Shown: positions 24,768 through 34,306, numbered from the stretch's first letter. The stretch: DNA of 64,000 nt from Deinococcus sonorensis KR-87 (GCF_040256395.1 NZ_CP158300.1:124001-188000), one strand, 5' to 3'. Program-made: numbers and translations. The notes: generated by a model from the sequence alone, not told the origin.

Positions 24768-27755
24768 ATGACCACCCCTGACCCGCTGACGCGCCACGAG
24801 TATCAGGCCCTGCTGGATGACCTGCTCGATCCGCTGTTCGTGCTGGACCGCCGCTGGCGGTACGTGCTGGTCAACCGGCAGGCGGAGCGTGTGCTGGGGG
24901 TGCCGGCCGCGGAACTGCGCGGGCAGGTGATCTGGGACGTGATGACCGACCTGCAGGGCACCGAGCTGGAGCGGCTGCTGCGTCAGGCGGCCCTCAGCCG
25001 CAGCCGGGTGGAGGCGGAGGTGTATTACGCGCCGCTGCGCATCTGGGTGGAATTGCGGGTGCTGCCCAGCCTGGACGGGCTGGCCGTGCAGTTCCGGGAC
25101 GTCACCGGCCGCCACGTGGACGCCGAACAGCGCGATCAGCTGCTGCATCTGGCCCAGCTGCTGAGCACCGTCACCGACGCGAACACCGCCCTGGACACCG
25201 CCCTGCGGCTGGGATTGCCGCTGACCGGAGCGTGCAGCGGAACAGTGCTGGCGCTGGACCCGGACAGCGGTCAGCCGACCCTGTGGCTGACCACCGGCAC
25301 CGTCGATCCGGCCACGGCCCGGGCCGAGTGGGACCCGGCCGACCCGGAGCTGCACGGCCCGCTGATGCAGGCGCTGCACGGCGGTCAGGCGCAGTACTAC
25401 CGCAGCAGCGACCTGAAAGCGCATCCGTATCTGACCCGGCACAAGGCGAGCCGCACCCGTGCGGTGGCGGCGCTGCCGCTGGGCCTGGAGCAGCCGTGTC
25501 AGCTGGTGCTGAGCTTCGACTCGGACCGGGTGTTCAGCGAACCGGAGCGCCACGTGCTGACCTCGCTGGCCGATCAGCTGACCCAGACGCTCCGCCGGGT
25601 GCAGCTGTTCCAGGCGGAGTCGGCGGCCCGTGAGCAGGCGCAGGCGAGCGAGGCGCGCTACCGCGCCCTGGTGCGCAGCCTGCCGCAACAGGTCTGGATT
25701 GCCAACCGCACCGGCATCAACGTCTCCACCAGCGAGTGGTGGCAGGCCCTGACCGGGCAGCTGCTGGTGGACGCGGTGGGAGCAGACGGCTGGGGCTGGC
25801 TGGAACGGGTGCATCCCGACGACCGCGACCGGGTGCGCCACGCCTGGAAGGTGGCGCTGCGCAGCCTCAAACCGTACCGGCAGGAGTACCGGGTGCAGAC
25901 GGTGGGTGGCGAGTACCGCGATTACGAGGCGCGCGGCCTGCCCCGATTGGACGAACAGGGCCGCGCCGCCGAATGGGTCGGCACCGTTGACGACATCACC
26001 GACCGCAAGGCGGGCGAACGTGCCCTGCAGCAGACCACCGCTCAGCTGGAGCAGCAGGTGCACGAGCGGACCCGGGCGCTGCAGGAGGAAACGGACGCGC
26101 TGGACGCCTTCGTGCGCTTCACGGCCCTCTCCAGCCACGCCGTCAGCGTGCCGGAACTCGCGCAGCTGGCGGTGGACGTGCTGCAGGCCACCCTGGACCA
26201 TGTCTGCGCCGGGTACTACCTGCCGGACATGCAGCAGGAGGGCCGCTGGGACATGCTGCCGATCCATGGCGCCCGGCCCGGTCGGCGGCTCCCGCAGACG
26301 CTGCACGACGTGCCGGTGCCGGAGCCCAGCAGCCCCCCCACGGTGCTGGAGCAGTGGCAACCGCTGGAAGGTGGGCCGGCCTTCGGGGCCGCCGCGTTCT
26401 ATCCGCATCTGGTGCAGGGGGTGCCGAGCGGCATCCTGAGCGTGGCGTCCACCCGCGCCCAGCCGCTCAGCGAACGCCAGCAGGCGATCTTTCGGGCGGT
26501 GGGGCGCAGCATGGGGCTGGCGCTGGAACGCAGCGCGGCCACCCGGGTGCTGGTGGCGCAGCAGCAGGCGCTGGAGGCGTTCGCGCTGCTGGCCCGCGAC
26601 CTCGCCTTCGAGCCGGACCCGTACCAGCTGGTGCGGCGCGCCCAGGAGATCGTGCTCCAGATGCTGCCGGAAGGCTACGGGGTGTACTTCGAGCCGGACG
26701 GCGGGACGTGGCAGCTGAACGCCCAGACCGGCACGATGGGCGACTCGCGGCTTCAGCAGGCGGTGCTGGACGGCCTGCCGTTCGAGCAGACCGGCAACCT
26801 GTATCAACCGTGGCACAGCGGGGAACCACTGTTTCAGGACAGCTACGACCACGGCACCGATCAGCTGGCCGAAGTCACCGCGCACATCGGGGCCACCGCC
26901 ACCCTGCCGGTGATGGTCAACGGCCGACCGCGTGGGGTCTTTGCCATCTGTCTGTTCCGGCAGCACCGCTGGGACAGCACTGAACGCGCGATGCTCGGCA
27001 CGGCGGTGCGGCAGCTGGCGCTGGCGCTGGAGCGCTCGGAGGCGGCCCGGCAGCAGCAGCACCAGCAGCGTCAGCTGGAGGCGGCCAACCGCGAGCTGGA
27101 AGCCTTCAGCTACAGCGTGTCGCACGACCTGCGGGCGCCGCTGCGCCACATCATCGGCTTCCTGGGCCTGCTGAAGCGCTCGCTGGGCAGCAGCCTGAGT
27201 GACCGCAGCACCCACCTGCTGTCGGTGACGGAGCAGGCCGCGCAGCACATGAATACCCTGATTGAGGAGCTGCTGGTGTTCGCCCGCACCGCCCGCGAAC
27301 CGCTGTCACTGCGGACCGTCCGACTGGACCAGCTGGTGAAGGACGTGCAGGCCCAGCTGCGGCGGGACACGCAGGGGCGGGTGGTGCGGTGGGAGGTGGG
27401 GGCGCTGCCGGAAGTGCAGGCGGACCCGACGCTGCTGCGGCAGGTGCTGATGAATCTGCTGTCCAACGCCCTCAAGTACTCGCAACCCCGTGCCGAGGCG
27501 GTCATCACGGTATGGGCCGAGCCGGGCGAGCACGGCTGGGTGATCTCGGTGCAGGACAACGGGGTGGGCTTCGACCCGAAGTACCGCGAGCGGCTGTTCG
27601 GGGTGTTCCAGCGGCTGCATCCGGCAAGCGAGTTCGAGGGGGTGGGCATCGGGCTGGCGAACGTGCAGCGCATCGTGCAGCGGCACGGGGGGCAGGTGTG
27701 GGCCGAGTCGCAGCTGGGCCAGGGCGCCACCTTCCGCTTCTCTCTCCCCGCCTGA
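24768..27755 (+). CDS. Multi-sensor histidine kinase (PAS/GAF)
   Basis: 995 aa, soluble. The order is PAS (about 13-118), GAF (130-285), PAS (297-417, with RVHPDDRDRVRHAW), coiled coil, GAF (450-590), GAF (605-765), coiled coil, HisKA with His786 (SYSVSHDLRAPLRH), HATPase (885-995: NLLSNALKYS, DNGVGFD, GVGIGLANVQRI). This resembles the phytochrome-type kinase output used in Deinococcus and cyanobacteria, but no biliverdin Cys or PHY domain is seen. No response regulator is adjacent, so it is an orphan. ATG has only a weak GAGCG site; TACTAT at about 24731 may be its -10. Confidence 0.9.
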   Translation: MTTPDPLTRHEYQALLDDLLDPLFVLDRRWRYVLVNRQAERVLGVPAAELRGQVIWDVMTDLQGTELERLLRQAALSRSRVEAEVYYAPLRIWVELRVLPSLDGLAVQFRDVTGRHVDAEQRDQLLHLAQLLSTVTDANTALDTALRLGLPLTGACSGTVLALDPDSGQPTLWLTTGTVDPATARAEWDPADPELHGPLMQALHGGQAQYYRSSDLKAHPYLTRHKASRTRAVAALPLGLEQPCQLVLSFDSDRVFSEPERHVLTSLADQLTQTLRRVQLFQAESAAREQAQASEARYRALVRSLPQQVWIANRTGINVSTSEWWQALTGQLLVDAVGADGWGWLERVHPDDRDRVRHAWKVALRSLKPYRQEYRVQTVGGEYRDYEARGLPRLDEQGRAAEWVGTVDDITDRKAGERALQQTTAQLEQQVHERTRALQEETDALDAFVRFTALSSHAVSVPELAQLAVDVLQATLDHVCAGYYLPDMQQEGRWDMLPIHGARPGRRLPQTLHDVPVPEPSSPPTVLEQWQPLEGGPAFGAAAFYPHLVQGVPSGILSVASTRAQPLSERQQAIFRAVGRSMGLALERSAATRVLVAQQQALEAFALLARDLAFEPDPYQLVRRAQEIVLQMLPEGYGVYFEPDGGTWQLNAQTGTMGDSRLQQAVLDGLPFEQTGNLYQPWHSGEPLFQDSYDHGTDQLAEVTAHIGATATLPVMVNGRPRGVFAICLFRQHRWDSTERAMLGTAVRQLALALERSEAARQQQHQQRQLEAANRELEAFSYSVSHDLRAPLRHIIGFLGLLKRSLGSSLSDRSTHLLSVTEQAAQHMNTLIEELLVFARTAREPLSLRTVRLDQLVKDVQAQLRRDTQGRVVRWEVGALPEVQADPTLLRQVLMNLLSNALKYSQPRAEAVITVWAEPGEHGWVISVQDNGVGFDPKYRERLFGVFQRLHPASEFEGVGIGLANVQRIVQRHGGQVWAESQLGQGATFRFSLPA

Positions 27756-27807
27756 CGGGGCGTGTCCACAGGTCAGCGTGGTCCAGACAGAAGCGCTCTG
27801 ATGAGCT

Positions 27808-29685
27808 TCAGCTGACGCTGGGGCCTGCGGGTTCCCGGGCCTCCTCGCGGTAGCCGCTGGCCTGCAGGGTGTACAGCTGGGCGTAGGTGCCGCCACGGGC
27901 CAGCAGCTCCTGATGCGAGCCGGATTCACTGATCACGCCGCCCTGCAGCACCACGATGTGATCGGCCAGCCGGACGGTGGAGAAGCGGTGCGAGATGATC
28001 ACGGTGATGCGGCTCTGCGCCTGCTCGCGCAGCCGCGACACCGTCTCGAACTCGGCGTTGGCGTCCAGGGCGGCGGTCGGCTCGTCGAACACCAGCACCG
28101 AGGCGTCGCGGTGGTACAGCCGCGCCAGCGCCAGCCGCTGCCACTGCCCACCGGACAGCTGCCGGCCCCCGCTGAACATGCGGCCCAGCATCGTGTCGTA
28201 GCCGTCCGGCAGCGAGCGCAGGAACTCGTCGGCACCCGCGCGGGCACCCGCCTGCTCCACCGCCGCGTCCTCCGAGGCGCCCAGCACCACGTTCTCGCGG
28301 GCGGTCATCTGGTACTGCCCGAAGTCCTGGAAGATGATGCTCATCTCCCGCTGCACGCTGCGGGCACTGAAGCGGCTGGCGTCCTGGCCGTTCAGCAGGA
28401 TGCGGCCGCCGGTCGGCTCGAAGAGGCGGGTCAGCAGCTTGACGATGGTGGTCTTGCCGGCCCCGTTCTCGCCCACCAGCGCCAGCGCCTCGCCCCGGTG
28501 CACCGTGAAGGTCACGCCGTTCAGCACCTGGCGCTCGGTCAACGGATAGTGGAAGCTCACGTCCTGAAACTCGATGGTCTCGATCGGGGCGTCCCACACC
28601 TCACCCGCGTCCAGATCGCGGGTCGGCAGCTCCAGGAACTCGAAGAGGTTGCGGATGTACAGCAGGTTCTGGTACACGCCGCTCACCCCGGTCAGCAGCG
28701 TGCCGAATTGCCCCTGCACCTGAGAGATGCCCAGCGCGAACAGCGAGAAGTCGCCGACCGTGATCTGGCCGCGCGCCGCCCGCGCCAGCACGCTGAGCGT
28801 CGCCACGCCCACCAGCAGCGCGGAGAACAGTGAGGCCGCGCTGCTCCACGCGTTGCGCTTCTGCACCAGCGGCACCAGCTGAGATCGGAACTGGCGGTAG
28901 TACTGCTGCCAGCGCTCCAGCAGGTACGGCTCGAAGTGAAAGAGGCGCACCTCCTTGACCAGCGAGTCGCTGGTCAGCACCGAACCCAGATAGTTCTGGA
29001 TGCGGGCGTCCTGGGTGCGGCGGCGCAGCATCCGATAGTTCTCGGCCCCGAAGCGGTTCTGGATGATCACGCCCGGGATGCTGGCCAGCAGCACCAGCGG
29101 CAGCACCAGCGGGCCCAGCCGGGCCATCAGCGCCCCGATGGACACCAGCGTGATCAGCGCCTGCGCCAGCGAGATCAGCTGGGTCAGCACGCCCAGCGGA
29201 CGCACGCCCACCTCGCGGTAGGCATTCTGCAGGCTGTCGTAGGTCTCGGCATCCTCGAAGCGCTCCACCTCCAGGCCCACCGCCTTGCGCAGAATTTTCA
29301 GCGTGATCAGGTTCTGCAGGCTGTCGCCCAGCAGCTCGCGCGAGGTGTTCTGCAGGCTGCCCAGCACGCTCCCGAGTGCCCCGATGCCCACCTGCAGCGC
29401 CAGCAGCAGCACCAGGTGGCCATAGCCGCCCGCCTGGGCCAGCCGCCCGGTGGTCGCCTCCCCCACCCCGTCGATCAGCAGCTTGGTGGCCCAGAGGGTC
29501 GCCGCCGGCAGAAAAGCGGCCAGCAGGCTGAGCAGCAGCAGCGCTGCCGTGTGGCCGGGACTGCTGGCCCACACCAGCGCCACGGTCGCCCGCAGGTCAC
29601 GCAGCTGAATTCGCCAGCCGGGGGAGGTGGGCGGCGGGCCGGGGCGGAGGGGAGCCTGCATCATTGGAGGCCCAGTCTGCCGCAT
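27808..29685 (-). CDS. ABC exporter, permease fused to ATPase
   Basis: 625 aa. Residues 30-340 hold the six-helix exporter domain. The nucleotide-binding domain has Walker A GENGAGKTTIVKLL, the Q-loop in IIFQDFGQY, signature LSGGQWQRLALARL, Walker B VLVFDEPTAALD and the H-loop ISHRFSTV. Works as a homo- or heterodimer to export a peptide, lipid or drug. No partner peptide or modifying gene is nearby, so the substrate is open. The start is uncertain: ATG 29685 or the ATG pair around 29664; neither has a good ribosome binding site. Confidence 0.85.
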   Translation of the reverse strand: MRQTGPPMMQAPLRPGPPPTSPGWRIQLRDLRATVALVWASSPGHTAALLLLSLLAAFLPAATLWATKLLIDGVGEATTGRLAQAGGYGHLVLLLALQVGIGALGSVLGSLQNTSRELLGDSLQNLITLKILRKAVGLEVERFEDAETYDSLQNAYREVGVRPLGVLTQLISLAQALITLVSIGALMARLGPLVLPLVLLASIPGVIIQNRFGAENYRMLRRRTQDARIQNYLGSVLTSDSLVKEVRLFHFEPYLLERWQQYYRQFRSQLVPLVQKRNAWSSAASLFSALLVGVATLSVLARAARGQITVGDFSLFALGISQVQGQFGTLLTGVSGVYQNLLYIRNLFEFLELPTRDLDAGEVWDAPIETIEFQDVSFHYPLTERQVLNGVTFTVHRGEALALVGENGAGKTTIVKLLTRLFEPTGGRILLNGQDASRFSARSVQREMSIIFQDFGQYQMTARENVVLGASEDAAVEQAGARAGADEFLRSLPDGYDTMLGRMFSGGRQLSGGQWQRLALARLYHRDASVLVFDEPTAALDANAEFETVSRLREQAQSRITVIISHRFSTVRLADHIVVLQGGVISESGSHQELLARGGTYAQLYTLQASGYREEAREPAGPSVS

Positions 29686-29771
29686 GTGGTGAGCGCGATG
29701 TGTGGATCTGGCCGCCCTTTACCCGGCGCCCAGCCGGACCGGGCGTCGGATCTCTGTCAGAGCCGGGCCGT

Positions 29772-29777
29772 TACACT
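29772..29777 (+). promoter_or_regulatory. Candidate -10 of a leaderless promoter (EAL gene)
   Basis: TACACT, 8 nt before the ATG at 29786. Confidence 0.4.
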
Positions 29778-29785
29778 GAACCTGA

Positions 29786-30889
29786 ATGCATCCCGATGCC
29801 GACCAGCACCCGTTGCAGAACTCAGGGGCGTCCTCCGCCCGGTGCGACTGCCACGCCCTGAAGCACCCGACGGGCGTCCAGCCCACCGGGCTGGCCGTGC
29901 ATGCCCACGGAGAGCACCTGAGGCGCAGACTGCGGCTGGCCCTGGTCGCCCATGACCTGAACGCCGCCGAACAGTACGGCGACCTGATCGTGCCGCGCAG
30001 CGCCTTCGACCGGCTGGAGGTGCTGCTGGCCGCCTTCTCCGGCACCGAGCGCCTGGAGCTGATGGCCGCCCCCTGGGACGGAGCGCGGCTCGATCCCTGG
30101 CAGCTGGCCCCGCTGGAGCAGTGGGCGCGGCGGCTGCAGAGCGACTGGTTCCCGGCGGCGGCGGAGCAGCTGGTGTTTCACCTGCAGCCGGTGGTGCAGC
30201 TGCAGGGCGGCCAGGTCTACGGCTACGAGGCGCTGGTGCGGGCCAACTGGCAGGGCGAGCTGCTCGGGGCCGGCACGCTGCTGCAGGCCGCCACCGCCCA
30301 CAACCAGACGCGCGCCTTCGACGCCCTGGCACGGCGCGGCGCCATCCGTCAGGCCTATCCGCAGCTGGAGCCGGACCAGCAGCTATTCATCAACTTCGCG
30401 CCGGGCGTGATCTACAACCCCGACATCTGCCTGACCAGCACCTTCGACACCTGCCGCGAGGTGGGCGCCGACTTCTCCCGGCTGGTGTTTGAGGTGACCG
30501 AGAGCGAAGCCTTCCCGGACCTGCGGCTGCTGCGCCGCATTCTGGAGCGCTACCGCGCGGAGGGAGCACAGGTGGCGCTGGATGACCTGGGGGCGGGGCA
30601 CACCAGCCTCAGCTACCTCGCCGAGCTGCAGCCGGACCTGGTGAAGCTGGACCGCGCCCTGATCCACGGGCTGCACGGCGCCGACCACCGCGTCCCGCTG
30701 GTCACGGCCCTGATCCGGTACGCCCACGACCTGGGCATCCGGGTGGTGGCCGAGGGCATCGAGACCGGGAACGAACTGCAGCTGGTGCGCGAACTGGGTG
30801 CCGACTATGGCCAGGGGTATTTCCTGGGCCGGCCGGAAGCCCAGACCCGGCAAGTCTTGGCGCAGGCCGCTGGCTATCTGGTCAGCTGA
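29786..30889 (+). CDS. EAL-domain cyclic-di-GMP phosphodiesterase
   Basis: 367 aa. The N-terminal 110 residues hold an unassigned region starting with a Cys/His-rich part (RCDCHALKHPTG). The EAL domain runs from about 120 to 360: EALVRANW, FINFAPG, FEVTESEA, ALDDLGAGHTSLSYLAEL, DLVKLDRALI, VVAEGIET, GQGYFLGRP. All residues needed for metal binding and c-di-GMP hydrolysis are present, so an active enzyme is expected. The Cys/His start could be a small metal- or heme-sensing segment; that is inference. No GGDEF partner is in the window. Confidence 0.85.
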   Translation: MHPDADQHPLQNSGASSARCDCHALKHPTGVQPTGLAVHAHGEHLRRRLRLALVAHDLNAAEQYGDLIVPRSAFDRLEVLLAAFSGTERLELMAAPWDGARLDPWQLAPLEQWARRLQSDWFPAAAEQLVFHLQPVVQLQGGQVYGYEALVRANWQGELLGAGTLLQAATAHNQTRAFDALARRGAIRQAYPQLEPDQQLFINFAPGVIYNPDICLTSTFDTCREVGADFSRLVFEVTESEAFPDLRLLRRILERYRAEGAQVALDDLGAGHTSLSYLAELQPDLVKLDRALIHGLHGADHRVPLVTALIRYAHDLGIRVVAEGIETGNELQLVRELGADYGQGYFLGRPEAQTRQVLAQAAGYLVS

Positions 30890-30901
30890 GTAGCTTGCCA
30901 T

Positions 30902-30944
30902 TTGACGGGCGGCCCTGCGCAGGGCTACGCTGTGAACGTTCACA
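30902..30944 (+). promoter_or_regulatory. Promoter with LacI-type operator (dehydrogenase gene)
   Basis: TTGACG (30902-30907), 18-bp spacer, TACGCT (30926-30931), then the perfect palindrome TGTGAACGTTCACA (30931-30944), which shares its first base with the -10. The same layout occurs before araB. A repressor here would block promoter opening or clearance. Confidence 0.75.
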
Positions 30945-30971
30945 TTCCTGTTTGCAGCGAGGTGCTCTCCC

Positions 30972-32012
30972 ATGACCAGTCCAGCCACCCCCCACCAGGC
31001 CGCCGTCCTGACCGGCCCCGGCACCTTCCAGCTGACCACCCGTGACCACCCGGCCCCCGGCCCCGGTGAGGTGCAGATCCAGATCCGCAGCGTGGGCGTG
31101 TGCGGCTCCGACATTCACATGTATCAGGACGGCCGCATCGGGGACACGGTGATTCAGGCGCCGCTGGTGCTGGGGCACGAGTTCATGGGCGTGGTGGTGG
31201 AGGCAGGGGCCGGACTGCAGGACGGCGACGACCGGCCGCTGCAGGTGGGCGACCGGGTGGCGGTGGAACCGCACGTGGCGTGCGGACACTGCCGCGAGTG
31301 CCGCGAGGGGCACCCAAATCTGTGCCTGCACCACACCTTCATGGGCGTGTATCCGCGTGACGGCGCGCTTCAGCAGTACCTGAACGTACCGGCCCACAAC
31401 TGCTTCGTGCTGCCGCCCGAGATCACCGACGCGGGCGGAGCGATGCTGGAGCCGCTGGGGGTGGCGCTGCACGCCGTGCGGCTGGGCCACGTCCGGGTGG
31501 GCGACCGGGCGGCAGTAGTGGGGGCTGGCCCCATCGGCCTGCTGATCGTGGCGCTGCTGCGGCTGGCCGGCGTGACAGCTCTGCACGTGACCGAGCCGCT
31601 GGCTTGGCGGCGCGACCTCGCCGTGGAACTGGGCGCCACCAGTGCCGAAGCCGGATACACCCCGGACCATGACACCCGCTACGACGTGGTGTTCGAGGCC
31701 GGCTGGGCCGACCGCTCGGTGCAGGACGCCGCACTGCTGGCCCGGCCTGGGGCGCGGGTGGTGCTGGTGGGCATTCCCGGCGACGACCGGCTGACCGTGC
31801 AGCACGCGCTGGCGCGGCGCAAGGGCCTGTCCCTGGTCTTCTCGCGCCGCATGAGCCACACCTACCCCGAAACGATCCGGCTGGTGGCCGGCGGCATGGT
31901 GGACGTGGACCGGCTGGTGAGCGACGTCTACCCGCTCGCAGAAGTTCAGCAGGCCTTCGAGCGCCACGCCGGCTATCAGCCGGGCGTGATCAAGGTGATG
32001 GTGCAGTTGTAA
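30972..32012 (+). CDS. Zinc-dependent medium-chain polyol/sugar dehydrogenase
   Basis: 346 aa. Catalytic-zinc residues in VGVCGSDIHMYQDG and VLGHEFMGVV, structural-zinc cysteines in VACGHCRECREGHPNLC, and NAD-binding VVGAGPIGLL. It resembles sorbitol/xylitol/L-arabinitol or galactitol dehydrogenases. Shares its operator with araB, so a role in L-arabinose or arabinitol/polyol entry into the pentose pathway is likely. Stop lies 6 bp from the stop of the converging LacI gene. Confidence 0.85.
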   Translation: MTSPATPHQAAVLTGPGTFQLTTRDHPAPGPGEVQIQIRSVGVCGSDIHMYQDGRIGDTVIQAPLVLGHEFMGVVVEAGAGLQDGDDRPLQVGDRVAVEPHVACGHCRECREGHPNLCLHHTFMGVYPRDGALQQYLNVPAHNCFVLPPEITDAGGAMLEPLGVALHAVRLGHVRVGDRAAVVGAGPIGLLIVALLRLAGVTALHVTEPLAWRRDLAVELGATSAEAGYTPDHDTRYDVVFEAGWADRSVQDAALLARPGARVVLVGIPGDDRLTVQHALARRKGLSLVFSRRMSHTYPETIRLVAGGMVDVDRLVSDVYPLAEVQQAFERHAGYQPGVIKVMVQL

Positions 32013-32018
32013 CGCCGC

Positions 32019-33032
32019 TCAGCGCGGGGGGGCGGTGGAGTCGCGCAGCACCAGCTGCGGCTGGAACACGAAGTGGCGCGGCACCTCCTGCGGCCGGCCG
32101 ATCAGCCGGATCAGCTCATCCAGCCCCTTTCGCCCCAGCAGCCCGAAGTTCTGGTTGATGGTGGTGAGCGGCGGGTCAAAGTAGGCGGCCTCCGGGGTGT
32201 CGTCGAAGCCCACCACCGAGACGTCCCGCGGCACCGTGCGGCCGGCCTGCCGCAAGGCCATCATTGCCCCTAGCGCCATCTGATCGTTGGCCGCGAAGAC
32301 GGCCGTGAAGTCCAGCCCGGCGTCCAGCGCCTGCCGGGCCGCCTGATGGCCGCTGCGGGCGCTCCAGTCGCCCAGCTGCCGGGGCAGCGGCGGCAGGCCG
32401 TGGCGCTCCAGCACGCTGAGGTAGCCCTGGTACCGCAGTTCGGCGTCGCTCCACTCGCCGGGGCCGCCGATGTGCAGGATGCGGCGGTGGCCCAGCGACG
32501 CCAGGTGCTCGGTGGCGAGCGCGCCGCCCTCGAACTGATCGATGCTGACGGTCGTGCCGGCCACGTCCGCCGCCGCGTCGATCAGGATGTACGGCACGCT
32601 GGTCCCGATGCCCTTCACGATGTCGTGGGCGTCGTAGGGGGTCAGCAGCACCATGCCGTCCACCCCGAACTGCTGCAGCCGCGCCACCGCGGTCAGCATC
32701 TCCTGTTCCTCGAAGTGACGCAGGGTGGTGAGCAGCGTTTCGTAGCCGTGGGCGCGCGCGCTGTGCTCCACGTTCCGCACGATCTGGGCCGGGCCGTACT
32801 GGTCCGTGCCGTGACCGATCACCCCAATCAGCTGCGAGCGCCGGGTCACCAGTCCCTTGGCCAGGATGCTGGGCCGGTAGTTCATCTCCTCAATCGCCTG
32901 CATCACGCGGGCGCGGGTCTGCTCCGCCACGCTGGCATGGTTGTTGATGACGCGGGAGACGGTCTGGTACGAGACGCCGGACCGCTTGGCCACGTCGTGA
33001 ATGGTGACGCTGCGGTCAGCTGATCTGGGCAT
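32019..33032 (-). CDS. LacI-family regulator, probable arabinose/pentose repressor
   Basis: 337 aa. Helix-turn-helix at residues 8-30 (TIHDVAKRSGVSYQTVSRVINN), hinge helix near PSILAKGL, then a periplasmic-binding-protein-like effector domain. LacI proteins bind 14-16 bp palindromes with a central CG, which is exactly the form of TGTGAACGTTCACA before the dehydrogenase gene and its near copy before araB. It is therefore the obvious candidate regulator of both. No such site lies before its own gene. Arabinose is the expected inducer but was not shown. Confidence 0.85.
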   Translation of the reverse strand: MPRSADRSVTIHDVAKRSGVSYQTVSRVINNHASVAEQTRARVMQAIEEMNYRPSILAKGLVTRRSQLIGVIGHGTDQYGPAQIVRNVEHSARAHGYETLLTTLRHFEEQEMLTAVARLQQFGVDGMVLLTPYDAHDIVKGIGTSVPYILIDAAADVAGTTVSIDQFEGGALATEHLASLGHRRILHIGGPGEWSDAELRYQGYLSVLERHGLPPLPRQLGDWSARSGHQAARQALDAGLDFTAVFAANDQMALGAMMALRQAGRTVPRDVSVVGFDDTPEAAYFDPPLTTINQNFGLLGRKGLDELIRLIGRPQEVPRHFVFQPQLVLRDSTAPPR

Positions 33033-33099
33033 GGGAGTCCTCTGGCGTGAAGGTCGGCATGGGGCGTGCGCCTAGCGTAGCGCGTCGGCAGGGCCTGCG

Positions 33100-34035
33100 T
33101 CACTCTGACTCAGCGGCCTCCATTTCCTCATCATGTGAACGCTCTCTGTCCGGCTCCGGCACCTCGGCCTCCGAGTAGTAGAGCCGCAGCCAGCGGGCCA
33201 GCCCGCCCAGCCCGGGGAACAGGGTGCGCTCATTGACGTTCGCCTGATCCAGATGGTCGCGGACCTGCCACTTCAGGGACGCGGGAATGATGATCTTGCG
33301 GTGCAGCTGCGACGACGCCTGCAGCCACTCATCCCAGCGGGCGGTGGGGTCCGAGAGCAGGCCGAACAGCGCGTACTGTTGCACGATGCGCTCGTCCAGC
33401 GAGGGCGGCTCGAAGAACATCAGGAACGGGTCCGGGGCCAGCTGTTCCAGCGTCGTGAGCGCCAGCGGGGTGAATCGGCGGTCCGACCCCGCGTGGTCAA
33501 CCGCCTGCTGCAGCAGTTCCACCGTGAACACATCGGACCCCTCCTCCCGCAACAGCTGTTGCAGCCGCGCCGGCAGCCGCTGGTTGGTGAGCTGGTGGTT
33601 GACCATCCAGATGGCGCCGTCATGGTCGTAGTGCTGGTGGTCACGGGTGGCAAAATGCAGCGCCACCAGCGGAGAAAAGGTGAAGTCCAGCAGCCGGGTG
33701 GGCAGGCCGTGGTGCTGGCCCACCGCCAGCCAGTCCCACAGCGAGTCGTCGGCAGACGGGCGGTTGCGGGCGTACTTGCGGAAGTTGCGCAGCAGGTGCC
33801 GCTCGTTGGCGCGCAGGTCGCCGCCTAACCCCTGCAGCGAGGTGCGGAGCGTGAAGGCGGCGTCGTGGCCACCATGAAACACATACGGCGAGCGGTGCCG
33901 ATGCAGCACCGGGTTCCAGGCCTCACCGAACAGCATGTCGAGCAGCTCGCCCCACGACTGCGGCACCCAGACTTCCTGACCCGGCCCGTCCCCGTTCACC
34001 GGTTGACCGCCCCTCCCCTGCTCGTCCTGCCCCAT
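33100..34035 (-). CDS. FRG-domain protein
   Basis: 311 aa. The motif SPYVFHGGHDAAFTLRTSLQG matches in part the FRG domain (F-R/H-G, residues about 48-70), and GLPTRLLDFTFSPLVALHFATRD at about 115-140 is the second conserved block (its core is LPTRLLDFTFSPLVALHFA). FRG proteins are of unknown function and often appear in defence or mobile contexts. Here it lies between the LacI regulator and the araB promoter and is transcribed away from it. A role in arabinose use is not suggested by its sequence; insertion or defence cargo is possible. Confidence 0.75.
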   Translation of the reverse strand: MGQDEQGRGGQPVNGDGPGQEVWVPQSWGELLDMLFGEAWNPVLHRHRSPYVFHGGHDAAFTLRTSLQGLGGDLRANERHLLRNFRKYARNRPSADDSLWDWLAVGQHHGLPTRLLDFTFSPLVALHFATRDHQHYDHDGAIWMVNHQLTNQRLPARLQQLLREEGSDVFTVELLQQAVDHAGSDRRFTPLALTTLEQLAPDPFLMFFEPPSLDERIVQQYALFGLLSDPTARWDEWLQASSQLHRKIIIPASLKWQVRDHLDQANVNERTLFPGLGGLARWLRLYYSEAEVPEPDRERSHDEEMEAAESE

Positions 34036-34157
34036 GGTCGCAGTGTTCCTGAAGGGCGGGCTCAGGGCCGGAGAATGGCCTCAAGGCAGCTTGAGCCATC
34101 CGACAGCCCACCACTGAAGCAGCTCAACCGGCCTTCATGTGAGGCGTGACGCGGAGG

Positions 34158-34200
34158 TTGACAGCGAGGAAGCGCTGCTCTTAAAATGTGACCGTTCACA
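34158..34200 (+). promoter_or_regulatory. Promoter with LacI-type operator (araBDA)
   Basis: Consensus-like TTGACA (34158-34163), 18-bp spacer, TAAAAT (34182-34187), then TGTGACCGTTCACA (34187-34200). The palindrome differs at one position from that before the dehydrogenase gene and has the same offset. The leader to the araB ATG is about 110 nt. Confidence 0.8.
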
Positions 34201-34306
34201 GATACACCCTTGCCGTGTATGCCCAGGCTCCCCACTGGGATGACCCTGCTATGCCGCCGCACGATCCCTGAATGAAATCTCGCCTGAATTGACTGGAGCC
34301 TGAAGG

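Noticed and set aside
24636..27248. Extension of the acyl-CoA dehydrogenase frame upstream to more than 1,200 aa
   Set aside because: The extra part lies antisense to the histidine kinase and reads as Arg/His/Leu/Gln-rich noise.
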